Source: Odontesthes bonariensis (lineage: Eukaryota > Chordata > Actinopteri > Atheriniformes > Atherinopsidae). Taken from it: 64,000 nucleotides of DNA. Below, piece by piece: positions 29,068-42,600 of the stretch; position 1 is the stretch's first letter, and each line of letters starts with the position of its first letter. A program made the translations under genes and the position numbers. The notes beneath the pieces were generated by a model. The model was given only the letters and a program-made list of their open reading frames with translations, had not been told where the DNA came from and made no database searches. The stretch lies in the NCBI RefSeq assembly GCF_027942865.1, contig NC_134514.1, forward strand, positions 17,407,965 to 17,471,964. Direction: 5' to 3'.

Positions 29068-32000
29068 CTGTGTGCCTCTCCAGGTTCTGTGTGTCTCTCA
29101 ATCTCAGTCCAGTTCTTTTCGTGGGGAGATTATGTCGCCTTTCACCACTTAAACAGCTGAAAGGGCTCTGGTGATCAGCCAGAGGCGCAATGAGGATGTT
29201 TTATTCATCAACCTCGGCGTCCAGTTTCAGGAAAGCTAAGCAGGGGTCGGAAATTAAATGTGCAATGTAAAAGAGTTTTCTTTATATTTGGAGACTAAAC
29301 CCGGACGATCGCTGAATTTGATATCTTTCTGATCCAACAATGTAGCAACTTTAGCTAAAGAGAATGTTTTTTTTTTGTTTTGTTTGTTTGTTTGTTTTTA
29401 GACCAAACTAGCTCTTATAATGTCCATGTGGGATTTCAGTATGCCCCTGATGAAATATTAATCGGTCAGTGAAGATATCCTTTCGAAGTGATCTAAAAAA
29501 AAAAAAAATCAGTTGTATGTCTTCATTTTACAGAAGAATATTATTTACAGAATGTTAAATCACATGACTGAGCATTTAAGCAGGGATCAGATTTAATTAT
29601 TCTATACATATAAACTGGGTGCATCTCTTTAAAAACTAAAAAGCTCACTAAATATATGCACTGTACACGCATATAGGCTGACACAGGCCGAGATCAAGGG
29701 GTCAGCCAAATGATTACAAGTAGACTTAAGATTTTATAGATGTTTAAATAAGGAATCACGACAACAAACATCAAATACAGGTGGACCGCACGCAAAGGAG
29801 ACGATTACAGAAAATTTCACTCAAAGGGATTTCCATAGTCAGAATGAATGGTCAGGTGCTGTCATAACAGCCCATGTGACTGTAAACCCATTATAAAAAG
29901 ACCACACAGTGAGTGAGCTTGGCCTGACTCCAAGTTACAGTACTATGTTGCTATAGTATTATTTCAAACATTAAGTTAGGCTGCAGGTACTTTAAAGTAA
30001 TATAAAACTAAAATGAAAGGCTATTTAGAAGAGCCAGTATGGTTGCTAATGCAATACCTGAACTAAAAATAATTCCTAATACCCAACAGTTAGGTTTGAT
30101 GCGCGGTATCAACGGCGTGACTGGGTTTTCTTGTCTGTGAAGGGGACTGAATGGTGCTGGCTGAGAGCAACCTGACCCTGCCAGAGTCTAGGGCACAGGG
30201 AGGGAGACAGGCACACACAAACCAATCTGTAAAGGAGAGAAACCCAATCAGCCCTCCATTTCTGGTTCACAAAATAGGCTATAGAGCAGTCAGGAGGCCA
30301 GAGAGATGAGATATAGGAGGAGAGAAATACTGATCGGGTGGAAGGACAATAGTTTGTGAAGGAGGCATTTTGCAGGAGGTCAGTGCAACCTCATCCACGT
30401 CACTACTGGCGTGCAACAGAGCGAGAATGGAGAGACAGTAATATAAACGTGTCAACTGTTTTGTCAGACACAGATAGAAACTGAGTTAAAGAGGCACAGG
30501 ACCACATGCTGTCTTTTACCACCTGTTGTAAGTTCAGGGCCACTTAACCTCTTTTTTCTGTGCTGTGTCCCAGCACCAGGCTTAGCATCAATAAGTAAAC
30601 AACCACTCAGCTATTCTTTCTCTTTGCATGGTCAGTAATTATACCCAACAATTGGAAAAAACTGACACCAAATCCCACGGACCTGTTCTTTGTCAGGGCA
30701 CATGCTAAATTTTAATGCCATTTCACTTTCAGTGAAAGTCCGACCTAAAAATGTTTGTACTTTTCCATATGCTAAAGATATATGGTACATGAGTACATTT
30801 TGAGTTTTATTTTGCATCAAATACTTAGAGAGAGGAGACAGTCTGATATAGAGATATGAAGAGTGATTATGAGCTCAAATGTAAAAAAAAGATCTGCTCA
30901 GGTCAAGTGTTTTTTTGGCATTTTAATTCTGACCCATCTGGAAAACAAATCACTAATTTGTAAAGACATAATTGATGCTTTTGCAACCAGTCCACTCATG
31001 TAAGCCTTTCTAAATTAAAAAAATGTTTTAACTCCTCCTGAATATGCGTTAAAGTTTGTGTTAAAGTTTTTATTTGACATACATATAAAAAAATAAATAT
31101 TATTGCCTTCTGGTCAAAAACCAGCAAAGGCTTTTTATTATTTCTAAAGGAAATTACTATTTATTTTGGCAGTTGGTTTGTGAATTGATCCCATACACAG
31201 TCTCCTTTTGCCTGCAACTCTTACATAATCTCGAGTGGGTGATTCAGCCACAGTCAGTAAAAAGGCAGATCTACTCCACAAATGCTCCACATACATAACG
31301 TATTTAATGTAGCCAAAGTATGATCCCTGACAGAGAGGGAGAGGCTGAAAAAAAAGGTAGAAAAAGGTGGAAATCTTGTCTTCTCCTTAAAAGGTTTTTC
31401 TCTAAGCCAAAATAATGACATTTACTGCACCGAGTGACAGGATTACCGTCCAGCTAACCCTCTGCCAACAAACTGAGAGCAGGATTTTCAGAGAATGGAA
31501 AATGGAAATGAGCCATCGACTTGCTCTGTTTTACACATTTGGACCAAGGAAAACACAGAATAATGTGGGCGTGTACAGCAAAACCTTATCACAGAAGAAA
31601 AGTATCAGTGATAAATGTTAGGTTTTTGAGTTAGTAAGAGGTATACCAAACCAAATTTTAGTGAATTGTCTGTTTAACACATAACATTTCTGTTTTACTG
31701 CTGCTGTGTTTACACAAAACACACAAATTTCCACATTTTTTTCTTGATAGGGATACCCTCAAAACCTTTTCAGAGCAGTTTTACTTTTTCTTTTTTCTTT
31801 AATTCATAAGCTTTTTCAGTATATGGTTTCTAGCTCACATCAAACACACACACAAACCCTAACCATCAAACCAAGTTCAGACCCTAAAAAATACCTTTAA
31901 ACATGTGCAGCTCACCATTTGGCTTCATAAAACCTGTTGGACACTCCACACGTATAGAAGACTAGCACTTATAATGTTTCATTCACATTAAACAAGATTA

Positions 32001-34683
32001 CACAAATTTACTCTTATTTCATGGAGACTCGATTGCTATTATGTCATCCCTATTGTATTTCTTTGTTTCTTCTAATTTCAGAAACAATAAAAACATCAAG
32101 ACAGTTACAGGTGCTTAACTCAAAATTAATTTAAACTTTTCTAACATTCAACTGGTTTTTGTTACCATTTCAAACAAACTATTCAACTTCACTGTCTTAG
32201 AAGCAAGCATAAGGACAAGAGCAAATTTCAAATGGCCTTTTTTTTAACCGTTTAATTTACTGTTTCTGCACTTTCTCGCTGTCACATTCACATCTAATGT
32301 GTACATCACGGTAAATCATTAGCTGCACCCAAGTCAAGTGTTAATTTTAGAAAGCTATTTCATCCCAACTTAATAGGATTGATTATGACCACAAAATGAA
32401 CAAATGCAACGAACATACTGAATTCTGAATTGGAATTTGTGAGATGCACTTCTGCACAAACCGATAATGGACATACAATTGTAGCAACATTGTCACGAGG
32501 ACAGCAAATAAAGTCATGCAGAAGAAAATGACAGAAGAGTGATCGTGACTTTCGGACATTAACAAATTTTTATTTAAATGTTATACATAAAACTTTAGTT
32601 TATGTTTTTTTTTTGTTTTTTTTACTCAGCTAAACAAATATTTATATACTGTATATTTTATAAAAAAAAAAGAAACATTTCAAACATTTTTAAATATTAA
32701 TATTTCTTATTTACAATTCAAAACCATACAGGAAATAATAACAGTAACAATGCAATTTCAATTATAAAAATGTTACAAAACATATTTTATTTTTATTTTT
32801 TTTGTTTCCGTTTGAAAATCCGCAAGGTGATATTTCCAGAATGTTAGCAAGGATACAAAGTAGCAATGAAGAGCTGTTCTACATTCAAACAAGAACTGGA
32901 GGTGCGTTCAACTCCTTGGATTCTTAAGACCTGCATTGAAATTCATTTTTCACATTAGTTATCCTGTTATCCCTACACATCTATAGATAGTTTGAAGTAC
33001 ATTGATTTTTCCACAGAAAAAAAAAGTAAAAACTTTTATGAAAATGCACCAAAAAGTTATACATTACATGTACAGCTGAACGCACCTCAAGCTCATTAAG
33101 GTCACTGTTCTCTAAAGGGTCAGGGTTGTGGAGAGAAGGCGCATGTTGTCTGTTTCCTGTGCATGTGTGTATGAACAAATGCACCATACATTTTTGTTTA
33201 GGACTGTATCTGTCTGTATGTAAATTAATGAATCCGCTTATAGGACAGGGGAATGTATAGGCCTACCACACATGGATCGAGTCTTTTAAACCAAAACAAA
33301 TAGTATCTAAAAGTCCAGCAGCCTTGCCTCTATTGTAGACAAAGTTCAACGACAGGACAACCAGCTCGGTCTCACAAGAAAATGTGTAATAGGTGCGTTT
33401 GTTCACATTGCAAACATGTAGCAGTGTCACAAGTCATGGTTAAAAATCTGCAGGGTGTTGTATGATGTAGAGGAACACCAACATGAGATTACAATACATC
33501 AGAATCTTTGAACTTTAAAAGATGTGAGCCCTAACTGTGTCATTTTCCAAATCTCAATCATATTTGCATAATATGTAAACCTAATCATGCACATTGATTC
33601 TGGCCCTAACCATGTAATGTAAAAAAGTGAGGCATCATGAGTGATAGTGAAGAAGAAAAGTGAAAAGATTGAGGAAAACTTGTTCGATTGGTGCCTATGG
33701 ACTAACGCCATACCCTCTTTCTCCTTCTAAGGAGCAAATTAACAGTATGAAATGAGGATTTATTGGCATTAGCAAGGCATCACAAGTTGGTGCTGTATCT
33801 CATCATGTAGCGATACTTAACTGTCAACACTTCGCTGCAGTTTAACACTGACACAGTCATGCACAACATGATAGCTGTGTCTGTTAAAAAAAAAAAAGGA
33901 AAATGGGTTGGGGAAAACAATGTCAATGTAAAAACTGTTTTTGTCAAACTGCCATGTTTTGCACTGTGGACAATCGCAGCTATTATACGTTCTGTGGTGA
34001 GATCACATTGGGACTACAGACTACCACAACCACAGTCTACACACTTCTTCCCTCTTTTTCTTTAAACGCGCCATCAGTCACAGTTCCACTAACCCACCAC
34101 TCCCTGCAGCGGGGGAAAGAAATTTAAAAAAAAAACTACAATCAGAAACAAACAGAAACTGGCACAAAGAATTTCTGGTGAATCTAATTGCCATTCAGTA
34201 GGTGCTGTGCCGTTCCGTTCCTGGTTGTCTTGTGTGAGGAATCTAGAGAAGAGCAAGGATGAAAAGCTGGTATTGGAACAGGAAAATGCAAAAGAAAGCA
34301 AATATCAAGACAGGCACTTTTACCCCCCGGAAAGGCAAACATTAAGGAAAGATAGCATGCGGTTAGCAAGTTGCAAGGTGACAAGATGTCTTTTATAAAG
34401 GAACTTGGTGACATGACATACCGGTATTAGATAGAGTGGACAGAGAGCTGTTAGACATAGAGGAGGTACTGAAGGCAAGAACATATTTTTCAAGCTGCAA
34501 TGAGAGAAAAAGTTGGAAAAGAAGTAGAAAAAAACTATGCAGTTGTCATAGACGCTCATGAATCCCATGAAAATGCAGAATGTCGTATAATATAATATAT
34601 GAAAGATGAAGCTGAGTGTGCCATGCAATTGAACTGGGAAAAGCAACAAAAAAGCCACTGAATGAATGATAGAGTCTGGATAT
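29068..34683. other. AT-rich region between the CCDC195-like gene and the dock10 stop codon
   Basis: The right part (about 32570-34683) is probably the dock10 3' UTR. The left few hundred bases should hold the promoter of the CCDC195-like gene. The rest (about 29400-32500) has no recognised exon or transposon; a TTTG run lies near 29380. Two short splice-bounded candidates for alternative dock10 3' exons are noted at 34195-34242 and 33112-33156. Confidence 0.45.
32569..32574 (-). terminator. Candidate poly(A) signal of dock10
   Basis: TTTATT on the + strand reads AATAAA on the dock10 strand, about 2.1 kb after the stop codon and within very AT-rich DNA. It predicts a long 3' UTR. Other signals are possible. 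Confidence 0.35.
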
Positions 34684-36366
34684 TTATTGATCATTACATA
34701 GTGAGACCTGTTCATTCATGACGCCAGACAGCTCGATGAGCATGTCTCGGTAGTGAGCTCTCATTTCCTCCTGGTATTCCAGCTGGTCCTCCTTGATGAG
34801 GCGCTCATTCACATCCAAAGCTTGACCACAGGCCTCTGCAAACTGCCTGCAGAGGGCACATCAGCATGGACTTAAAGTAATGTGCTGATAAGTGACACTT
34901 TGAACCATAATGTTAAATATGACTTTTATGATAAGGTAAGAGAATCTTTCGAATCTATTAAGCTATCGATATGTTTGTCTGATTAAATCAATCTGAAACT
35001 CAAGTAGTCAAGTGTTTGCATCACTTCAAACTGTAATAACCTGGAGCAGGTATTATGTATGCTTTGTTGATTATATATGGTGAACCTTAATGCAAAATAT
35101 AAACCTACAACTTAACACTGCAAGCAAAAATCACAACATTTGCACTGAACTATGCAGGGAAGTCCTACCTGAATATCTCTTTGAGAAGTTTGACCTGGTT
35201 GTCTGGGTACTTCTTTGCATTCTTCTCCTCCAAAAATGCCCTTGCGTAAGCCATAGGCCCTGCGTTCACCTGGAGGGGGACAAACAGGCGATATAAAACA
35301 ACGCGAATAATAATCAAATACATGTGTGCGTATTTTTAGAAGAATCCCCACCTTGACACTAACACTGCCCTGCAGTTTTAGCTGCAGCCGGATCATGTCC
35401 ACCTCCTCCATGTTGCAGAGCTGGTTGAGCTCAGAGACTTTACGTGACATCTCATCGATGGCTACTTCAATCGGATTCATTTCTGTGCTTTGCTGCTCCA
35501 CCACCTGAATGCGCTTTTTTAGATATGGGAAGCTGGAACTCGCTGAAGTGAGAAAAACAAAGATCTGCTGGTCAGAAAAATGATATTTTACAGTTCCCTG
35601 CCACCCTGTTGTAATTAGAAAAATTGTCCTGACAAATCTAAAGCCAGTAGAAGTCTGTAAGTATCTGAAAGGGTGCAAAGTTGTAATTTTTTTCCCTCTG
35701 TACACCACCACAATGCATTTTAGTTGAAGCCATGAAGATGCAACTGAAGAAGTGTGGAACTTTAGCTTTAATGTTGTATATATTGTGGAAATATCTGTGA
35801 ATGCAAATGTGTCTTCCAATGACTTGTTCACTGTCGACACAAACTGTGCCACATATAACAGATCTGGAACGATTGAAAGAAATACTAACTGGTCAGTATG
35901 GTGCGTCTCTTGCATTGCTCCTCCACATCTCCATGTTTCTTTCCCGACAGAGTGAATGGCGTCTCAAACACAAAGCGATTGATGTTGTGATGTCTCTCAA
36001 AATCTGTCCTTTTGTCCTGTTGCTCTTTCTCATCAAAGAAGGGAACCACATACGTCACCTGAATGTAGGCAAACTTGGAGTCCAGGTCTTTAGGATTCAC
36101 CTTTATTCAATGAATTATGAACACATGGTTAGGATATTTTGTGTGAAACATATCAAAAACAGTAATAAGAACAGCCAACCAACTCATTCATTTTTGTCAA
36201 TTACCTTATTGGAGTCCTGAATCATTTTGACATTATCAGCTCCAAACTTGTCTGAGTAGAGTTTGAGTAGTCTCTGGGATATTTCTGACAGACCTGTCAA
36301 CTTCGGCTCTTTGTAGATGAACTCTTTGCTCTCCTCCTCCTCAAAGAAGCCCTACCAAAACACACA

Positions 36367-36446
<80 letters not shown>

Positions 36447-39400
36447 TCATTGAAGCCTGTTACAATATATTGGTCGGCGTCTGTGACAGCACAGCACAGC
36501 ACAGAATAATGACAGTATACCTAGTTGCTTTTGTCAATCTGATTCTGCGTTGCCATACACTGGTATCTTGTATATATTCATACAATAAAACATTGTCATT
36601 TTGTTAGAGAGCCTCACTCAGCGCCAACAGAGTGTCAGTGTTAAGATTTGGATGAGAGAGTGTAGAGTTCCTTTTTAACGCAACACTGGAATCAACTGTC
36701 AAGTGGACGAGGTTATTTTAAAAAGTATCTTTCTCTCTAATGTGAAGGACTGACATCAACTCCTCTTAATGTTTAGGGTGGGTACAACTTCACCATTGGG
36801 CATTATGGGAAGTAAAATGGACCACAGCAAGCTTCACGCAAAACCCCTCAAAAGGGTAAAAGCAGCAGATGTTAATACTGGTAAAAGGAGAAGCAAGGTA
36901 AGAAGTTGTTAGAACTGAGGAAAATGAAGAATCAAGGGGCATCCAGAACTTACCGCAATCTTGATATAAAATATAACAAAAAGGAAGAAGAGAGCAGACA
37001 GAAAAATTAAGGAAACTGGCTCAGAATTAGCTTTTTAGACCCATTCTAAAATCCAGGATTCTGAGATGTCTGTACAGAAATATTATCCCCTCGATAAAAA
37101 ATTACATTTAAAAAACAGAAACCATGCTCAACATCATGGTTCCTGAGCTCCAACTGCACAATTCAAAGGATTTAAAGACAAACCAAGGCAAAATGTACCT
37201 GTTTTTACCTTTTCTGAAGAGTAAAGCAACCAGAACTAAATGAAAACCTTGCTACTCAATGATAGTTTCCTTCACTATCATGTGAGAAAATGCATTATTG
37301 TGTCTCTTACTTGTTTTGGGATTGTCATTTATATGGTTACTTTCATTGATCTTGAAGGTATGTGCAGGTGTGTCAATGTCATGCACTCTTGCTCACCTGT
37401 CCATAGAAAGCTACACGGTAGTATCGACCAAAAAGCCGTTTTTCTGAGTTCACCACCTCCGTGACCTTCAGATAGGAGCGATGGATGTCATAGTACAGCT
37501 CTGACAGCCTCTGTGGGTACACACAAGTGCACAATGAAGATGCAAGCTAAGCTCATAATGCACACTCTTACAAATACTTACTAAGGAAGAGAAGCAGGAC
37601 AACCATTACCTTAAAATCCCTCCTTTTCTCAAAGACAGCAATCACAGGTTTGTTGATGTCTGCAATGAGCTCATATCTCTCTGATTTCCACAGATAGTCC
37701 ACACACAGCTCCAGCTGCTCCACCAGGGTGTCCTTCGCGGCACAGTGAGAACAATCGGTCTCAGTTATAAGCCCATTCCAATTTCATCACGTCTCAAACT
37801 GAAATCCTGCTACGTTAAGGACTTTTTTTTAAGAATGAGAGGTTAACACTGACCTCAGTGTATGGTGTGTCTTGTGTACCAGTGTCTTCCTTCATGGCTC
37901 CCTCCTCCTTAACATTAGGGCTGATGCACATAAATGCTGCCCAGCCCATGGAGAAAGACGCTGGGGTTTCAAACAAGTGAAACTCATATCAGGGCATGTC
38001 ATTCAAAAGATGTGTCTGTACACTACTTACAAAGGTCCCACATCATTGCTGATGATGTATTCAGCTTGTAACATACAGATGCATAAAATGGCTCAAACGC
38101 AAATAGCCTTGTATGAAAATACAAGATGTTAACACAGTAAAACATTCCACTTTTTCCAGCCTTGGACAAAAGTAAAAACATCAAATGTGAGTGTGCTTTT
38201 TATCAAATGCCAGTGACACTGAGCTTCTTATCCAGTGGGTCTTGTGTGAACAACAACAGTCAGGCAGTGACGGCAAAAATGAACCTCAAACAAACTCAGG
38301 TAATCAAGGCCAATACACTGGTCCTTAATCAGCACAATATAATACAGTGTACAGTAGAGAGGCGGATAAAATGTGAACCAGCACCAAACAGCCCGATGTC
38401 CCGTTAATCCAAATCTTGTTCTTCTCTCAGTATCAACACCTTCTACCAAATATATGACGAATATAGGTGCACACCCGTTTTCCCCCTTTCTCATCATTAG
38501 CATCTCCCAGCCCCACCACCCAACAGACCCCAGGCGCACACACTCACTGTCTTGATCTCGGGAGGTAGTTAGTAAGGAGCTACATTTAAAGACAGGGCTT
38601 TCTTCAGGGGACACACTGGACATCCTGGCCTTGTCAGTTCTCCAATAGCCTGTTTGGTAGGAGGGGAGGAGGAGCAGCAGGTTTACAAAGTTTACCATAT
38701 TTGATTTTTTTTTTCTGATGCTCAAGGACGAGGCTCACAAATGTGCTGAGCTCTTGGCACTAGCTATCGGCTCACAGGCTCAAGTGAGTAAAGCACATGC
38801 GAACGGATGCAAGGGACATACAGCAAAACGTACACGCATGCTTTAAACAAGGCTGCGTGCACACATAAGAGTAAACAGATATGCACATAGAAAACATGCA
38901 GCACAGAAAAAATAATAACAATAAAAAATAATAATAAGTAAACAACTGTCTGTTTCTCTACTGGAAGTTGAGAAGTGGATGTTAATTAGATGTGAAAACA
39001 GAGTCACTGTATATTACTAACTGGGAATTCATCTGCATTCCCTGTGAGTTCTTAGATAATCTTCAGCAACCCCCATGATTGAAGGACCGATGGAAAAAAA
39101 TGTAAATGAGTATGTTAAGAATGAAAGAGGTTTTTTCTGTTTGACAAAAGACAGATGTGGTTTGTCAAACGAAAGTTATACCTGCAGAGATGCACAGCAT
39201 TGATATATATGCACAGATTTTTGTGCATGTGCTAATACAAACAGACCATGCGGCAAAAAGCTTGTTAGTTGTAGGTGGCGGCACGTATGGACTAACCTCT
39301 CCTCTTGAGTGATTCAGCAATCAAGGCTGAGATGTGGATGTAGCACATGGCAGCCTAAAGGGGAAAAAATAATTACAAAATGTCATTTTTGCTTTATTGA

Positions 39401-39668
39401 AGATGTTAGTGAAGTTTCTGAAGTAAGACCAAAGAAGCATAACATGTATCACCTCTGACAGATCACCGTTGCGGACATGAACCTTGGCCATGCTCTCTAG
39501 CCAAGTGCGTCGCAGTTCAGGCGTGCTAGCGTAAGAGTTGGCCAGACTGTACTGCAGATCCACCAGCATTTCTGGATCTTTCTCATGCTCTTTCATTTGG
39601 GCGGTGGCCATCAGGACCGTCCTGATCCGTTTGGTCAGGTCCTTTACCTCAGCAGGGAATGGAGTGTT
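34684..39668 (-). other. dock10: dock10 exons for the DHR2 exchange domain
   Basis: The exons are 39453-39668, 39297-39354, 38548-38649, 37854-37960, 37610-37732, 37397-37510, 36205-36351, 35890-36100, 35352-35542, 35169-35269 and 34684-34846. Motifs include [54 protein letters not shown] and CKRRTILT. The catalytic loop [17 protein letters not shown] spans the 35352/35269 junction. The valine after the junction corresponds to the nucleotide-sensor position known from DOCK9. All key segments are present, so an active exchange factor is predicted. Confidence 0.92.
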
Positions 39669-42600
39669 CTGTGGAAAACATGTTAAGAAGATTCACTACC
39701 TAAAATTGAAGCACACCTTACACGATAATTATTGATAAGGACTCTTTATCAAAACCAGGAAATATGCTATACCTTGAGTCGTGCATCTCCATTGGCAAAG
39801 TTGTTGATGATAGCCAGGGACTGTTGAAACCTGGAACCTCCAATTCCAGCATCTGCTATCAACTGGCTCACTGCTTTGATAACCTGCAGTGGTGAGAACA
39901 GTAAAGGCTCTGAGCGGCTCCATGTTTAGCAAAGCACATAATCAAGAGATTATGCACATGCAGTCTTTCACCACTGTGCAATACGTTTACTGACCTGCAG
40001 ATGTGAGCGAACTATGGATTTGCCCTTTGTAAACTCAAAGTTTTGTCTCATGAAAAAATACAGCAGGGCAGCTGCCTCCGTCTGAGTGGAGCTGGATCGG
40101 TGGTTACAGCACTTGAGGATCTCATAGCACAGACAGCCACACAGGTCTGCCTTACCCTGGAAGAACGCACTGGGAAACTGTACAAAGACAGAAAGATAAG
40201 ACTGCAAATGAGAAAAGCAACCAGGCTCTTCTCTTAGATGGTGTGTGTTGAAATGAAATTTGCTGGACCTTTTGTACAAAGAGCCTGAGTACAGCAAAGA
40301 CATGTCGTAGAGTAGTAGTTGACTGGTTGATCTGAAAGAAGAGGAAGTAGGTGTCCAGCACCTTCTTCATTAATGTGTTCTGTCCGTCATCCAGCAACAG
40401 TTGCTTCTATGTGGAAGGATATTAGGGGAGCAGAAAAACAGATGTCATTATCACAGTCTCAAGAGTAAACATTAAAAACTATACAGAAAAGTTTGTATTT
40501 CTGAGTATAAAATATTTCTGCCACTAGGTGGCAGTCAAGTATCAGCTGGGTTGGCCTCAGAATGCTTTAAATGCCACATGATTCCCACCACATTCCCCCC
40601 TGGATCCAACAATGTTGGAAGAAATAGTTAAAGGGACTAGTTTCACACATTAGAATCTAATTTGTAACTCTGATTTAATATAAAAAAAAATAATGATTAA
40701 AAAAAACTGAAGAAAATAATCAATTTACAAATAATTCTATTATTTCGTTTTGACTACACCAAACTTTTTATTTTATTTTGTGTATGTATGTCAGTATGAT
40801 ACAATAACAGACCTTGTGGTGATGAACAAAAAGTTCGAGTACATCGAGCACAGTGAGTGCCACCTCCGTAGATAAGTTGGCCTCAATATCTGTAGGACTC
40901 AGTGTGTCCCCATCCTGAATACTCCCATCTAGAAACAGAACTAGATATGAATAACTCAAAATCTATCAAAAGTAACCATATAGTCACCTTAGTTTATGTG
41001 TGTTACCTGTTTCCATCATCTGCAGCAGCTTTGGGTTGGTGAGGGCATTTTTGCCCCTGATGATGGGCATGGTTTGGGAGCGGGCGTGTCGGTGGCCTTC
41101 ACCGCCGGATGCCATCCTGGAGACCACAGTAGGAATCAGCAGCTGATATCAACCATTGTTCAAATTATACTACAGCAAATGTAGCACTACATCTATGGAC
41201 AATTAAACACTGGAATACATATATAGTCTATTAACCCAAAGTAGTACAGAGACAGACCAAACACTGCGGGTATGAGGAGGGGCATGCTGAGAACACAGTT
41301 ACAGATTGGGGCATGGAAACACAGTGGTCACAAAAATGATGAATATACACAGGACAAAAATGCATTAATTTAATTTGATCTAAATCTATGTGTTCACAAT
41401 GAGGATGTAGGTTGCACCTGTATTTGGAAAGTCTGGAGGTTCTTGCTACTACAACCAATCACCAGACATTATTAGCATTAAGAGTAGCTGCAGTAATCAA
41501 AGACTCAGCATCTTCGGTTTAACTCTGTCATCATGGCTGTGGCGAAGGGTGATTACCATTGTGGGAAGAGGCTTGAGGGCTGAGAGGACTGGGAGGGGTG
41601 GTTAGAGCCCTTCAGGGTGCCATTGGTGTGGGTTGACTGGGCCAGCTTTACTGCCGCTGCTAGCTTCCTGTTCACAAGCCAACCACATCAGAACTAACAG
41701 TTAGTTTAATTAAGACCATCATTGTTTTAGTGTCCATTATTAGAAGTCAGTGATCTGAACTATGAATAGCATAGCTGTCGGGGTATGCCTACAATGAATA
41801 AAAGCTCTTAATGTAAACACTTTGCAGGGCAGTACTGTTTTTGCACGTTTGTGACCTTGTTACATATTTCTAGCAGCTGGGTCACATTGTTTTTCAGCAA
41901 AGCAAAAGGAAATACAGAAAGCATACAAGATCTGCAATTGACCTTGGAGCAAATAGAAAAAAAGATCAGCTCATACAGAGAGGAAGGTCAGCCAGATGGA
42001 GAGGCTAGAGACATAGCAGTCAGAGGTTTTTGTTTGTGAGTAGTATAACATTGTTTAAATGTTCTACCCACTCTTGGAGGAGTTTTAATGGAGAGCTTTC
42101 GATTAGCATTAATGTAAAACAATGGGAAACATGGGAGTTAAAATGTATTGATGTGACGATGCAGAATGTTAGCTAGGTCTCAATAATCAGATCCTCAACA
42201 TATTATAGTCATATGATTCTTAAATAAAGTCCAATAGGGGACAGCTGCCAGTCTAAGAAAAGCAAGTAGTGACTTGGTAAGACAAAAGAAAGGAGACACA
42301 ACTGATGTAAATGGAGTCCATCCAACCATAAAGCAGGTTGACAGTAATGTGCAACATCAATGAGACAAAAAAATATATGTGTAACAGACATCTGTTTATG
42401 AGTTGTGTCAACACAGAAAGGATTAGGTGAATAAATGTGCAGTCACACTGAAAGACTATAACAGCAGCAGCATGCACAGAGGGAGCAGGGAGAAGGCATG
42501 CACAATGGTGGAGACTACAATACAACAGTAAGGTCGAACATGGAGAAAACAATACAGCTGACAGTTACTTGTTTGTGTCATGGAGTGTACGTTGTGCAAG

